Below the pieces are notes generated by a model. The model made no database searches. It was not told where the DNA came from and worked only from the letters and a program-made list of their open reading frames with translations. A stretch of DNA of 64,000 bases from Chlorops oryzae (lineage: Eukaryota; Arthropoda; Insecta; Diptera; Chloropidae), in assembly GCA_020466095.1 (NCBI GenBank), contig CM035808.1, forward strand, positions 79,265,651-79,329,650, read 5' to 3'. The position numbers and the translations under genes are program-made. Shown in pieces: positions 39,880-52,405 of the stretch; positions within the stretch are counted from its first letter, which is position 1, and each line of letters opens with the position of its first letter.

Positions 39880-41754
39880 ATGTCTGGAGAGGAATATATT
39901 ATTTTACAACAAATTGCTAAAAAAAAAAAAAAACATTCGTACACATTATCGCCGCGAGGCAAGGGAAGAAGTCTTATGTGGAGCATATTAGCAGAAATAT
40001 TGAAGGAGGATGGGACTAACTGGGATATTTGTACTGTCGCGAATGTTTAAAGCTACTCAAATACGCTCCAAGACAGTCGTCCAATTTAAGCCGGCATAAA
40101 TGCTGTAAAAAGATTAAGGAGTCAAATAGTCTGAAAAGTGTTACTAGGGAAGATAAAAAGGCCGCCATCGATAGCTGTGCAAAATGGGTATGTGAGGACT
40201 GCCAACCATTTTCAGCTGTCAGTGGATCCGGCTTTATTAAGCTCGCAATGTTTTTTATTGATATTGGAGCTAAGTATGGAAGTAATGTTGACATTAGGGA
40301 CCTGCTACCTGATGCAACCACTGTTTCCCGCGCAGTGCAGAAGATGGCAATTGAGAAAAAGAACGAAATTAAAACGGAAATATATGAAATTGCAAAAGCC
40401 GGAGCGGCTCTGCTACAATTGATTTATGGACAGATAATTATGTGCGCAGAAATTTCTTGGGAAATACCATGCACTACCAAATAAATTTAAAAATGTATAG
40501 CATCGTTTTGGGAATGAAATCTATGGATTATGAGCGTTCAGCTGGTGCTAACATTTTGAAAAAGTTGAATAGTTTGTTTGGTGAATTTGGCATTAACAAT
40601 ATAAATGAAGTTAAATTTGTAACCGACAGGGGATCAAATGTCGTAAAAGCCTTGGAAAATTATAATCGCCTAAATTGTAGCAGCCATTTGTTCGCAAACG
40701 TCCTTGAACACGCATTTAAGGAAACGGCAGAACTGTTCGATCTTACAGAAGGTTGCAAAAAAATTGTTAAATACTTCAAAAAATCCAACTTGCAGCACCA
40801 GTTGTCAACTTCTTTAAAAAACGATTGCCCAACACGATGGAATTCCAACTATACTATGTTCAAGTCCGTAGTTGATAATTGGTTTCAAATAAACAAAAAC
40901 TCAAGGAGAAGGAAGAGAGTCAAAGGTTGTTACTAATAAGTATTTCAAAGCTTAAAGAGCTAGTTGATTTATGCAGTAATTTTGAAATTATATTCAAAAA
41001 ATTGCAAGTTTGTAGTACTCCTTCTATGTGTTTTGTCATACCCTCAATTCAGAAAGTTAAGCATCTATGTGTGCTTAATGAAACAGATTTGCCTGTCATA
41101 ATATCTTTGAAGGAAAAAATTACGAACAACATTGATATGATTTGGATTGCAAAACTGAATTTATGGCAAAAAACGGCGTTCTTTTTATATCCTCCAGCTT
41201 TAATTATGCAACAAACCGATCTCAGCGAAATAAAAAAATTTTGCATCTCCCAAATACAACGCAATACTGACCAAACTGCCTTAATATCACAATCATCTCA
41301 TTTAATTCCAGTCAGTCCCTGTATTTCTCATGCTGACTCCGCTTCGCAATTATCAGTTACAGAACATAATATATCAATAGAGTGTGAGGCAGAGCCAGAA
41401 ATTCAATCTTCATTTAACATTGATATTCAATTTTTTTTTCCTGAACTGCTTCAACCATCCATATTGAGTGACACGAAATCACCCGCAGAGGAGATTGAAA
41501 ATTATTGCAAGGAAAATGTGGAAATGATCAATGACTTTAATGTATTGAAATGGTGGAAATTAAAGGAACGGTGTTATCCCCAATTGTCTAAATTTAAACT
41601 GCAAATTCATTCAATTCCTGCCAAAAGTGCTGCCGCTGAACGAGCGTTTTTATTAGCTGGAAAGGTTATTACCGAAAAGAGAAACCGGCTTAGGCCAAAA
41701 TCTGTAGACAGTTTACTATTTATGCACTCATACTTCAAAAACATTGATATATGA
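39880..41754 (+). pseudogene. hAT transposase (Hermes/hobo type), frameshifted
   Basis: The ATG at 39880 starts MSGEEYIILQQIAKKKKKHS. After a shift near 40020 a BED-like finger reads YCRECLKLL...SNLSRHKCC. Then VCEDCQPFSAVSGSGFIKLA and DIRDLLPDATTVSRAVQKMA. A one-base shift near 40420 breaks the segment with the first catalytic Asp (IDLWTDNY-like). Next ERSAGANILKKLNSLFGEFG, VTDRGSNVVKAL (second Asp) and CPTRWNSN. A shift near 40890 leads to the C-terminal hAT dimerisation part: WWKLKERCYPQLSKF, AAERAFLLAGKVITEKRNRL. About 600 residues, the normal length. At least three frameshifts. Confidence 0.9.
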
Positions 41755-42063
41755 ATGACTTATGTTTTTGTTTGAACTGAAATATGAATAAAATCAAACA
41801 CATTATTTTTTGCCTTTTGTGTTTTAATCCTTATCAAAAAACTTATGTTTGAATCGAAAGAACGGATATTCAAAACGATCTGTATGAAGAAAACTGATAA
41901 TTAAAATCAAAAAGGAAACAGGAACACTTGAAACAAACAAGAAAGTTTGATTGATTTTTAATCAAAATCGAATATGTGTAACAATGCTAGTTCGATCGCT
42001 TGAACGAATACGCATGTTTTTTAAGTTATTCATTACGCATGCTTTTTTTTCCAATCACCCACT

Positions 42064-42074
42064 GCCGTTCTCTG
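42064..42074. repeat. Candidate right terminal repeat of the hAT element
   Basis: GCCGTTCTCTG, inverted CAGAGAACGGC, resembles the CAGAGAACTGCA ends of hobo/Hermes. TTATTTAT after it would be the 8-bp duplication. I found no left partner. Confidence 0.4.
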
Positions 42075-43681
42075 TTATTTATACATACTTGGGAATTGTA
42101 AGGAAGTAAGATGTCGGCAGTAGGTGTAATAAGCGGATTCTGAGGCAAGGGAAATAGTGCCAAAAATTGTGCGCGAAGATGTTCCGCAAAAAAAGTGCCA
42201 CAAAAAGGTGTAATTAATATGTGAAGTAAAAAAGTTTTGCCAATATATGCCGCAAAAAAGCTTTTTTGTAATAAGAAAGGAAAAACAAATTGTGATATTT
42301 TAATTATTATAAAAATGACTCTTATATAACATTAAGAAGCTTCTCTAGTTTTTCCTAATTTTTAAACGGGAAAAACATTTGGTCCTTCGAGCCGGATCGA
42401 AGACCTCGCGCCGCGTAATCTAAACTTTAAAACAGCACCCAACCCAACACGAGGATACTGAATCCCACCAGTCCTAGGACTCTGCAACCCAAGTATGAAA
42501 TCCAAGAGTAAGTGATTTCTCCATTCTAACTATAAAAATATATGGAGTTACGTATTCTGTTCGGAATATTCATGTATATACCCGCACACGAGGTTGTTAC
42601 TTGTTTTATTTTCTTTTTTTAACTTTACATATTAAAGTGAAAAAACGCGACAGCCTGAGTTCTTATTCTCGTTAGAAACAAGAACACAAAATCATAACAG
42701 TGTTTTGCCGACGGCAAACCATCATCTTCTCTTCTTGAGTCATTTTTTAAAAAACCCTCAAGCCTATGGTTTTGCAAACTGTTATTTGAGACAGCACAAA
42801 AGAGGAAGTAAATCCTCGATCAATGTTTATACCAAAATCTCATGTTATTTCTATTTATCTTGGTTTTCATACAGTGCGAACTTTAGGCCAATTTTTTTTT
42901 TAACTTTAATATTTGCAAAAGATGCATTCGGGTTCATGACCTTATTTGAAAAACTAAATTAGCTTGCGGCAAATAAACAATTTAAAAAGAGGCTCTCAAA
43001 ACATCATTCCAATTCTTGTTGTTCAATACGATCTTCCATTGCGTTTCTCAAGTTCCGATCGAGTCCCTTCGTGTCCTGAGCTACGTTTTTCGGGTGCTTA
43101 CCCGAGCACCCTCCTCCTATACTTAAAGCTCTCTCCCTGAGTTTGAGTTGCACTCTAAAGAGGTTCTTAGACTTAACAGTGATTGTTCGTTCTTTACATC
43201 CCCCCACAATGAGTGGCGATTAGGTGTTGCTTGGCCAAGTCGAATAAACGCGTTCGTGTCGTAGACATTGTAATCGCGCGTGGTATATTTGTATTCGTCC
43301 GATTGTTAGGATGATGATCCTCCCTAGCGAGTGACCCCCCTCTCCACAATACTCACTCTCTCAGAGTTTTTTTTTTGATCCCATTCTGTCTCTGTGTAGT
43401 TTTTCTGCTCTTTCTTCCAGGCACAAACTACTAAACGATGGATGAGGTCGACTCAATACTGCTTTTTGCGTTTGAGGTCCATACCCGCGTGCTCGAGGGG
43501 AATGTAGAACGAAGTACCATGCCTACCATCATTACCATTCGTGTCGACTGCTCTTCCCGTCGCCCCAACGACAGACACGGTCGGCGCTGGTGTTTAGAGT
43601 TGCAGCGTTCAGCCTGTCATGGCTCCACTACCGAACTTCCTTCGGTTACACTTAGGCAAAACGAGATATTATAAATTCAGT

Positions 43682-43684
<3 letters not shown>

Positions 43685-43734
<50 letters not shown>

Positions 43735-43740
43735 TTCTTT
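43685..43740. repeat. (CT)n microsatellite
   Basis: Uninterrupted CT dinucleotides with one CG and one CTTT break. Confidence 0.95.
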
Positions 43741-44025
43741 AAATCTCCCTCTCCCTTCGGTATAGATATTTTCAGAGCAGCAAAAATTTTGAATGGGATG
43801 ACATCCAGCACAAGATAAGAACCTTCATTAGCAAAATCGTTACTTCTCTTCTAGAGAAAGTTTTCGCGCACAATTTCTGTGTACCTTAAAATGCTTCACT
43901 CAATAAATGATAATTGAAAAAACGATGGCTACTTTCAAGTAAAGATACAAATAATTTTGGTTTTCAAGACATAAAACAAGATTTTCTAAAGCAACATACA
44001 AGCTAATGCATTTTTTTTCAATAAA

Positions 44026-45115
44026 AACAAGTAAGAAAGCTAAAGTCGGTCAAGCCCGACTTTTAAATACCCAGCGTCCCGACATTATGAGCGCACTATG
44101 TTTTGCTTCTCCATTTGTGGGCGTGGCAGTGGGCGGGCCACAAAAAATTTTTTCCTACACCTTTCATTCGCCTTGGTGAACCTATGTTGCGAATTTGAAG
44201 CGTCTACGCCTATTACTTCGGAAGTTACGAAAAATCTTCATTTGTGGGCGTGGCAGTGGGCAGGCCACAACAAATTTTTTCCTACACCTTTCATTCGCCT
44301 TGGTGAACCTATGTTGCGAATTTGAAGCTTCTATGCCTTTTACTTCGGAAGTTACGAAAATTCTCCATTTGTGGGCGTGGCAGTGGGCGGGCTACATAAA
44401 TTTTTGTTCCTACACCTTTCATTCCCCTTGGTGAACCAATGTTGCGAGTTTGAAGCTTCTATGCCTATTAATTCGGAAGTTACGAAAAATCTCTATTTTT
44501 GGGCGTGGCAGTGGGCGGGCCATATAAATTTTTTTCCTACACCTTTCATTCGCCTTGCTCAACCTATGTTGCAAATTTGAAGCTTCTACGCCTTTTACTT
44601 CACAAGTTACGATAATCCCTTATTTGTGGGCTTATTAGTGGGCGTGGCTCACGGAAAGCGGCGTCCATTTTTTTCCAGGATATGTCCCTTTTCGTAGTTT
44701 ACCAGTACACCAAATATCAATGGAGTGTTTTGAGTGGTTCGCAAGTTACAAGCATTTTATTGAAAACACATTATATTAATTTGTGGGCGTGGCAGTGGGC
44801 GGATGTCTCCCATTTTAACTTAGGATCATACTCGGATCCCGATATACCTGTGTGCCAAATTTCGACTTGATTGGTCCAGCCGTTTCGGAGGAGATCCGAC
44901 CACGGACGGACGGACAGACGGACAGACGGACGGACGGACGGACGGACAGACGGACAGACAGACAGACGGACAGACGGACAGACGGGCAGACGGACATGTC
45001 TAAATCGATTCAGTTTTTGATCCTGATCATTTCTATATGTCTATATCTCCGGAGCTTAGTTCTCCCTGTTACAAGATTCGCACAAAACTAATATACCCCG
45101 CTTACGCTGGGTATA
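44026..45115 (+). mobile_element. DINE/mini-me-type Helentron, copy 1
   Basis: 5' end AACAAGTAAGAAAGCTAAAG followed by the hairpin GTCGGTCAAGCCCGAC; four to five ~120-bp tandem units each with GGGCGTGGCAGTGGGCGGGC and TTTCATTCGCCTTGGTGAAC; a GTCY-type (here GGACGGACAGAC) microsatellite at 44895-44997; and a 3' hairpin TATACCCCGCTTACGCTGGGTATAA. This layout matches mini-me/DINE-1 elements of flies, non-autonomous Helitron relatives. Open frames through the units come from the repeats. Confidence 0.8.
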
Positions 45116-46172
45116 ATTAGTATTGAATAAATAAAATAAAAATTTAACAGTTCGCACTCAGGCCACATTAACCTATACTTTTTTTTTTTATTCATATTAT
45201 TGAAAATTATTCGAGCATAACCGCATTGCACCTACCGCCTGTGGGCGGACATGGCCATGTTTCGTCACTTCGCCACTCGTGACTCATCAGCGCCTTTGGG
45301 GTGCTAAGGAGTTTCAAATTTCTTGCACCTTATAAGTGAAGAATTTCAAAAACCTCCTGAGAAATATACACACTAATAGTAAAAAATTAGTGGTATTGAG
45401 GAATTATTAACCTTCGGTTAACCAATCTTCCTCTAGTTTTGACTTTAGCAAAGATTTGCTTAAGTCTACTCCCGTGCTCAGGGTTTTTTTATTTTATTAA
45501 TATGTATATGGCAAAAAAGATCAAAAAGATCTGTTAATGATCGCGGTGTTAAATATATTTCATATTATTGAAAATTATTCGAGCTTAACCGCATTGCACC
45601 TCCCGCCTGTGGGCTTTTTTTTTTTACTATTTTTTCAAGAGCAGCTTTTCAACAAAAATCGCAAGCCTAAGCAAGAAGAAGTCTTCCAACTTTAAAAAAA
45701 AAAGGGAAAAGGGAATAGTATTGCGAAGGTAAAAGGGTAAAATTTAAACAAAAATTCACTTATCATGCCTAAATAAATTCTTCAAGCAAATGTGCACATA
45801 CTTTTTGATGAAAAACCAAAAAAAAATAAGTAAATCGAAAAGTATATGCACACTTATATTTACAGATCCAAAAGTATTTGCATGGATGCAAATAGAACAT
45901 TCACATACTTCAGAGATGACGACATAAGAACCTACATATATCTGAAGTTTTTTTTTTACGCTATCAAATTTAACAAAAAGAAATGCACAAGTATGTTTTT
46001 TCCGTTTGTGCGTTTAAGCTACCTTACAAGCGCTGTGCATTCAAAAACATACATATGTACATTCATCTATCATCAAGATCCACCACAAAATTTTTTTATA
46101 TAAGTTTTTCAAACCTTAAACTTTTTAAGAGGGGGAAGGGGCTATTATGGTCTATTATTATTACAAATTGAA
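45116..46172. other. Spacer between DINE copies
   Basis: Contains a ~75-bp direct repeat: CATATTATTGAAAATTATTCGAGC(A/T)TAACCGC at 45195 and again at 45558, each followed by CCTGTGGGC. No gene. The motif is shown partly; the two blocks are ~75 bp each. Confidence 0.5.
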
Positions 46173-47365
46173 AACAAGTAAGAAAGCTAAAGTCGGTCAA
46201 GCCCGACTTTGAAATACCAGGTCCCGACATTATGAGGCACTATGTTTTGCTTCTCTTTTTTGTGGGCGTGGCAGTGGGAGGGCAACATAAATTTTTCCGT
46301 ACACCTTTCATTCGCCTTGGTGAACCTATGTTGCGAATTTGAAGCTTCTACGCTTTTACTTCGGAAGTTACGAAAAGTCTTTATTTTGGGCGTGGAAGTG
46401 GGCGGGGCCCAAAAAATTTTTTCCTACACCTTTCATTCGCCTTGGTGAACCTATGTTGCGAATTCGAAGCTTCTACGCCTTTTAGTTCGGAAGTTAAAGA
46501 ATCTTCATTTTTGGGCGTGGCAGTGGGCGGGCCTAAAAAAAATTTTTACACCTTTCATTCGCCTTGGTGAACCTATGTTGTGATTTGAAGCTTCTACGCC
46601 TTTTACTTCGGAAGTTACGAAAATCTTTATTTGTGGGCGTGGCAGTGGGCGGGCCACAAAAAATTTTTTCCTACACCTTTCATTCGCCTTGGTGAACCTA
46701 TGTTGCGAATTCGGACCTTCTACGCCTTTTTCTTCGGAAGTTACGAAAAATCTTCATTTTTGGGCGTGGCAGTGGGGGGCCAAAAAAAAAATTTTCCTAC
46801 ACCTTTCATTCGTTGGTGAACCTAGTTGCGAATTTGAAGCTTCTACACCTTTTACTTCAAAGTTACGATAAGCCCTTAATTTTGGGCTTATTTGTGGGCG
46901 TGGCTCGAGGTGGGCGGCGTCCATTTTTTTCCAGGTTATGTCCCTTTTCGTAGTTAACCAGTACACAAATATCAATGGAATGTGTTGAGTGGTTCGCAAG
47001 TTACAAGCATTTTTGAAAACAATTATATTATTTATGGGCGGGCAGTGGGCGGATGTCTCCCATTTTTACTTAGGATCATACTCGGATCCCGATATACCTG
47101 TGTGCCAAATTTCGTTGATTGGTCCGCCGTTTCGGAGGAGATCCGACCACGGACGGACGGACAGACGGACAGACGGACGGACGGACAGACGGACAGACGG
47201 ACAGACGGACAGACGGACAGACGGAAGACGGACAGACGGACATGTCTAAATCGATTCAGTTTTTGATCCTGATCATTTCTATATACATTTTTCTATATCT
47301 CCGGACTTATTCCCCTGTTACAAGATTTGCACAAAACTAATATACCCCGCTTACGCTGGGTATAA
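46173..47365 (+). mobile_element. DINE/mini-me-type Helentron, copy 2
   Basis: Same 5' end and hairpin (46173-46210), six ~120-bp units (some with deletions), a GGACGGACAGAC microsatellite at 47150-47240 and the 3' hairpin ending GGGTATAA at 47365. It has more internal units than copy 1, so unit number varies within the family. Confidence 0.8.
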
Positions 47366-47431
47366 AAACCAAAAATTGCATTTCCATATTGTCTATACCT
47401 AAAATGAGAAAAGTGTTTGCATGGAATGCAA

Positions 47432-47727
47432 ATCAAATGTTAAGAGCTTATGTCGCACGATCAAAGTCGAATGATCAAGTTAAATTAATAAGCAAGCATA
47501 TAGCAAGCTTCATTCGCATTCAAAACCATAAAATCATGCATACATACATATAGCAAGCTTCATCCAAACTCATTCAAACTCAGAACATAAAATCACACAT
47601 GGCTCACAAATATGAAAACTAAGGGCTCATTTACACTTTTGACGTTTGACAACAAATTGAGTGAAAATTTTAAAATATTATCTCGATTCCAAAAAACGAT
47701 TTTGACGTAAAAATTCTTACGATTGTT
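47432..47727 (+). repeat. Direct repeat R, copy 1 (carries a DINE insertion)
   Basis: Starts ATCAAATGTTAAGAGCTTAT and matches 50262-50545 with few differences. At 47727 the DINE element begins; the repeat goes on at 49086 with TTGAAATAGATTTGACAAATG. Confidence 0.9.
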
Positions 47728-47855
47728 ATACCTTTTCCGAAGGAAAGGGTATATTAAGTTTGGCACGGAGTATGTAACATACCAAAGGAGTCGCGATAGA
47801 TATAGACATATATATATATTCTTGATCAGGGTGACAAGAGGAATCGATCTAGCCA

Positions 47856-47886
<31 letters not shown>

Positions 47887-49085
47887 TGTTGTCTGTCTGT
47901 CTGTCTGTCTGTCTGTCGTCTGTTGTTGTCTGTCTGTCTGTCTGTCTTCTGTCGTCGGTCACACTTTAGTTTTTCGTAATTAACTCCTAAGCCATGAAAG
48001 ATATCATATTGAAATTTGGCATGGACTTGAACCAGGTAAATGTCCGAAAAACTGCATACAAACTTTTTTCGTAGTCCCTTCTTGGGTCGTGGGCAGTGGT
48101 TCAGAAGTTTCAAAAATCACGATTTTTAACGTTTTTCGTGAATAACTTTTTTACTATACATCCCAGCTTATTGAAATTTGGTGTGTGTATAGCTACTATG
48201 TAGACTTAAGCTTTCGCTGAAAAAAATTTGCGACATCGCTATGTTTATGGTCATCATCCTACACATTAGAAAAAAACACTCTTTCTCTTATTCTCATATC
48301 TGTATACAAAAATGATTTTTTTTTTTTTGCTTCTTCTGATTGTCTATTTTGCCGCCAAATAAAGTCGTCACTTAAGGTTAAAATTGACCACCATTCGCGA
48401 AATTCGCAAAAATTTGATTTTCACTATTTTGAATTGAGTATTTCGCAGCTAAACAAAATGTCCTCTAACGGTTAAAATTTGATCAAGACCACCATTCGCG
48501 AAATTCGCAAAAATTTTCATTTTCACTATTTTGAATTGAGTATTTCGCTGCTAGACAAAATGTCCTCTAACGGTTAAAAATTGACCATGACAACCATTCG
48601 CGAAATTCGCAAAAATTTTCATTTTCACTATTTTGAATTGAGTATTTCGCTGCTAGACAAAATGTCCTCTAAGGGTTAAAATTTGACCATAACCACCATT
48701 CGCGAAATTCGCAAAATTTTGATTTTCACTATTTTGAATTGAGTATTTCGCTGCTAGACAAAATGTCATCTAACGGTTAAAATTTGATCAAGACCACCAT
48801 TCGCGAAATTCGCAAAAAATTTTCATTTTCACTATTTTGAATTGAGTTATTTCGCTGCTAGACAAAATGTCCTCTAACGGTTAAAATTTGACCATGCCCA
48901 CCATTCGCAAAAAGTTTGTTCTTAAATATAATTTCGAGTTTGTGAAGCTAAATCGAAGCACAGATAATGTGTAGCTAGAACAACGAAAAGGGCAGGAATT
49001 TTTGTTAAGGTAATGTTTCAACATATTTACGGCTGAGCAAAAGGTATGTGTGCAATCGGCTTAGCCGATGTAAACTTCTTTACTT
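47728..49085 (-). mobile_element. DINE/mini-me-type Helentron, copy 3 (opposite strand)
   Basis: On the plus strand it begins ATACCTTTTCCGAAGGAAAGGG (the 3' hairpin in reverse), has (GTCT)n at 47855-47955, five ~123-bp tandem units with CCATTCGCGAAATTCGCAAAA (48370-48910) and ends AACTTCTTTACTTGTT, whose complement resembles the 5' start AACAAGTAAGAAAG, with a TCGGCTTAGCCGA hairpin. Repeat R copy 2 shows the unoccupied site: GATTGTT joined to TTGAAAT, so it went between Ts with no longer duplication. Confidence 0.8.
48370..48910. repeat. 123-bp tandem array inside DINE copy 3
   Basis: Five units with TTTCACTATTTTGAATTGAG and CCATTCGCGAAATTCGC; these differ fully from the 120-bp units in copies 1 and 2, so the element families share ends but not the central repeat. 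Confidence 0.9.
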
Positions 49086-50261
49086 GTTTTGAAATAGATT
49101 TGACAAATGTATACATTGCCCATTGCACGTTCGTGTCTTGAGTCTTTACATGCATCCAGACCGAGAGAGATATGCAAAGACCTAACAAACGAACGTGAAA
49201 ACAGTGAATAATGCGTTTCACAAAATATTTGTTTTGAATTAATTTTATGAATAGCAACCACTAACCGATTTTAATGGTTACAGTCTCAAAGAACTCGTCA
49301 TAGATTGAGATTTGCGGCATTTGACTAGAAAATTTTTTTTTTTACTAGGGTCATTATTTGGCCAGTTAGGGGATGGAACCCAAAATTCAGTTTAAAAAAA
49401 AAGGCAATAATTATAACATACTATTAATACATACCAAAAACGAATCCAATATTCTTCATATTAGGCTCGTTTAAAAGGTAATTTTGTAAATTTTTCGAAC
49501 ATGCATACTGAACATGCTCGTTCTTGTCCCTACGGCATCTATATTATAGATTGAAGTTCGTGAGGCATTTTTCTTTAATTTAAGCCTATTTTTGTATGGG
49601 GACCCCCCTAAGGAGGGGAGATAGAGGGTGGGTATGTTTGAAGAAAATATTTAGGGTAAACAAATAATGGGGGTCGGTCATATATATCATCCCCTAGGAG
49701 GGGTTTGACTGTAGTGACAGCCATTTTGTATGAAATTGTGATAAAATTAAGGTAATTTTGTATGGGTGACCCCCTAAGGAGGGGAGATAGGGTGTTATAT
49801 GGAAAAAAATGTTAGGGGGACAAAGTTGATGGGGGTCGGTCATACATTTGACTCCTCTAGGGGCGCTCTGGATCTAGTTACGACGGTGGGGGAAAAATTT
49901 ATAAAAATATTTTTTTTGTATAGGAGCCCTTTTAAGGAGGAGAGATAGGTGGCATATTTGTTCAGAGAAAATATTCGGGGGAGAAAAATAATGGGGGTCG
50001 GTGTTATAGTTTACCCCTCTAGGAGCGACTCTGGGACAGTTATAAAGCTTTTCATCGATTTTTTCTCGTTTTAACCCATCTTTGACCCCGATGAGGAGTC
50101 ATTTGCCGACACCCCACCCTCCCCATTTTTTGGCTCATGCATTTTTATACCAAACTTCACAAAATAAGAGGTTACAGCGTATCAAAAACTTGTTACTAAG
50201 AATCTCCATACTACACTATGTCACCCCTAATGCACATGCTTACAATTTAAGACATAAGTAT
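49086..50261. repeat. Rest of repeat R copy 1 and a ~190-bp degenerate tandem array
   Basis: 49580-50040 holds three units with TTTTGTATGGGxxCCCCCTAAGGAGGGGAGATAG and TGGGGGTCGGTCATA. Each unit has self-complementary CCCCTAAGGAGGGG. 50160-50215 reads LQRIKNLLLRI-like residues, a possible tiny LINE scrap, too short to call. No gene. Confidence 0.6.
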
Positions 50262-50545
50262 ATCAAATGTTAAGAGCTTATGTCGCACGATCAAAGTCGA
50301 ATGATCAAGTTAAGTTAATAAGCAAGCATATAGCAAGCTTCATTCGCATTGAAAACCATACAATCATGCATAAATACATATAGCAAGCTTCATCCAAACT
50401 CATTCAAACTCAGAACATAAAATCACACATGGCTCACATATATGAAAACTAAGGGCTCATTTACACTTTTGAGGTTTGACATCAAATTGACTGAAAATTT
50501 TAAAATATTATCTCGAATCAAAAACGATTTTGACGATTGTTTTGA
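50262..50545 (+). repeat. Direct repeat R, copy 2 (empty site)
   Basis: Matches 47432-47727 and continues GATTGTTTTGAAATATATTTG without the DINE element, proving the insertion in copy 1. Confidence 0.9.
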
Positions 50546-51051
50546 AATATATTTGAAAAATGTATAAATTGCCCCCTAACATATATAAAAAATAAAAAAA
50601 ATAAAAAATAAAAAAATATGCAGGAATGTCTAAACTAAGAATTTCGAGAAGCTTTAAAGTATATAGTAAAATCATTAGAAAATATAATTTTGCTTCAACC
50701 TAAAAACTAACTGAAATATATGTTAAAAATGTAATACAGAGAGAATACAAATGAATATATAAAATAAACTTTTAAACTTACAATAAGTAAATTTTTGGAT
50801 TGTAATAACATAGTAACTTTTTAAATAGTAAAGTTAAGAAATATCAGCCATGAAACGAAAAGATGTGGATGATCACAAAGCGGCATATCCCACACCAAAC
50901 AAAAACACGGCAGCACAACAACAGCGCGAGAGACCAATGAAACTCGCAAAACAACACCAGACACTTCAAAAGGCAGTACAACAACAATGGTATAATCAAT
51001 AAGCAACACGTCAACCACACCAATTTCAGCTACAATAGCATAACCTAATAA
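50546..51051. other. A+T-rich stretch left of element C
   Basis: No gene. 50880-51000 is rich in CAA/CAACA trinucleotides. Nothing recognised. Confidence 0.4.
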
Positions 51052-51782
51052 TGCTGTGTGTCACAACCGCACAAACAGTTCCTATACCTTATTTCGATAT
51101 GCGATAAAGTACAACAACGAAAACACCGGCGTTCAGAATCAATAAAACATTATCGCTGGCGTAAACAATCAAATATTAAGAACATCAGACGATTGGATCG
51201 GGCGAGCAAGCGGCAAGACGAAATGGCCGAAACAGCTAGTCAGCAATTATGTCGCATAAGCTAGGCACAAGAAGTTCATCATCTTAAATACTTACCTGCT
51301 CCAATAATAATAACAACAACAACACGTAGCAGGCGAAGACTGGAATAAAGCTGACGCTAGAGGTATTAAGCAACAGCAGCACGCAACAACAATGAGTAAG
51401 CTCACCTGATCGGCCTGATATATTGGGAACACGCAACAATAACAATCGAGATGACCCAGAAGAGTGTCGCAACAACCGATATTGCTAGAACAGCAATATT
51501 TTTTTATTTAAACTGAGATTCGTGCACTGGAAGAGAACTACGATCAGAACCGTGAACCGAAGTAATTCAGTAGATCTCAACTTTAACGCACCTGCTCACG
51601 AGCCAGGACGTTGAAGTGTAAATCTACGTGTTAGCTAGGGAAAAGCTCAGTTAAGTTAGTTAGCATAAGGATTTAATGTTTATGTTTTAAAATAAATAAA
51701 TAACAGCTATATTAAACATTAAATGGTCTCGAGTAATTCCGTGCGTTAATCTACTTAGACGCGCTCCCTAGACGACACAACA
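51052..51782 (+). repeat. LTR 1 of gypsy element C
   Basis: 731 bp, TGCTGTGTGTCACAACC to GACGACACAACA, terminal inverted TGTTGTGT. Followed by only ten bases (TTTATGCCAA) and then a second LTR. Contains several CAACAACA runs and AATAAATAAATAACAGC near the end (poly(A) signal). Confidence 0.85.
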
Positions 51783-51792
51783 TTTATGCCAA

Positions 51793-52404
51793 TGTTGTGT
51801 GTCACAACCGCACAAACAGTTCTTATATCTTATTTCGATATGCGATAAAGTACAACAACGAAAACACCAGCGTTCAGAATCAATAAAACATTAACGCTGG
51901 CGTAAACATTCAAAGCCAATGATCGCAAATATTAAGAACATCAGACGATTGGATTGGGCGAGCAAGTGGCAAGACGAAATGGCCGAAACAGCTAGTCAGC
52001 AATTATGTCGCATGAGCTATGCACAAGAAGTTCATCGTCTTAAATACTGACCTGCTCCAATAATAATAAAAACAACAACACGTAGCAGGCGAAGACTGGA
52101 ATAATGCTGACGCTAGAGTTATTAAGCAACAGCAGCACGCAACAACAATGAGTAAGCTGACCTTATCGGCCTGATATATTGGGACCACGCAACAACATTA
52201 ATCGAGATGACCTAGAAGAGTGTCGCAACAACCGATATTGCTAGAACAGCAATATCTCTTTATTTAAACTGAGATTCGTGCACTGGAAGAGGACTACGAT
52301 CAGAACCGTGAACCGAAGTATTCAGTAGATCTCATTTTTAACGCACCTACTCACGAGCCAAGGACGTTGAGGTGTGGATCTCCGTGTTAGCTAGGGAATA
52401 GCTC
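51793..52404 (+). repeat. LTR 2 of gypsy element C, lacking its 3' end
   Basis: Starts TGTTGTGTGTCACAACC and matches LTR 1 with about 3-4% differences and one extra ~16-bp block near 51912. It ends at GCTCAG; the last ~120 bp of the LTR are deleted and it joins directly to TGCCAATGG, the start of the internal region. Confidence 0.85.
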
Positions 52405-52405
52405 A

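Larger units (their letters stand above)
41755..44025. other. hAT 3' flank and unassigned sequence
   Basis: 41755-42074 is the hAT 3' non-coding end. At 42380-42395, TGGTCCTTCGAGCCGG resembles a primer-binding/leader block of BEL-type retroelements, so 42090-42500 may be a relic LTR (weak). 43685-43740 is a (CT)n run. A 78-codon frame at 43438-43674 has no recognised domain and is not counted as a gene. Confidence 0.35.

Noticed and set aside
42380..42500. Full BEL retrotransposon
   Set aside because: Only a primer-site-like block is present; no LTR pair and no BEL gag or pol follow.
43438..43674. 78-codon frame MDEVDSILLFAFEV
   Set aside because: No recognised domain, no splice or retroelement context; length is within chance.
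44852..45000. Thr/Asp/Arg-rich frames on both strands
   Set aside because: Translation of the GGACGGACAGAC microsatellite; the same occurs at 47150-47250 and 47826-47983.
48370..48910. Satellite DNA array
   Set aside because: Only five units and confined within DINE ends; it is an internal repeat of that element.
50082..50273. LINE C-terminal fragment (LQRIKNLLLRI)
   Set aside because: Only about 12 suggestive residues; too short to separate from chance.
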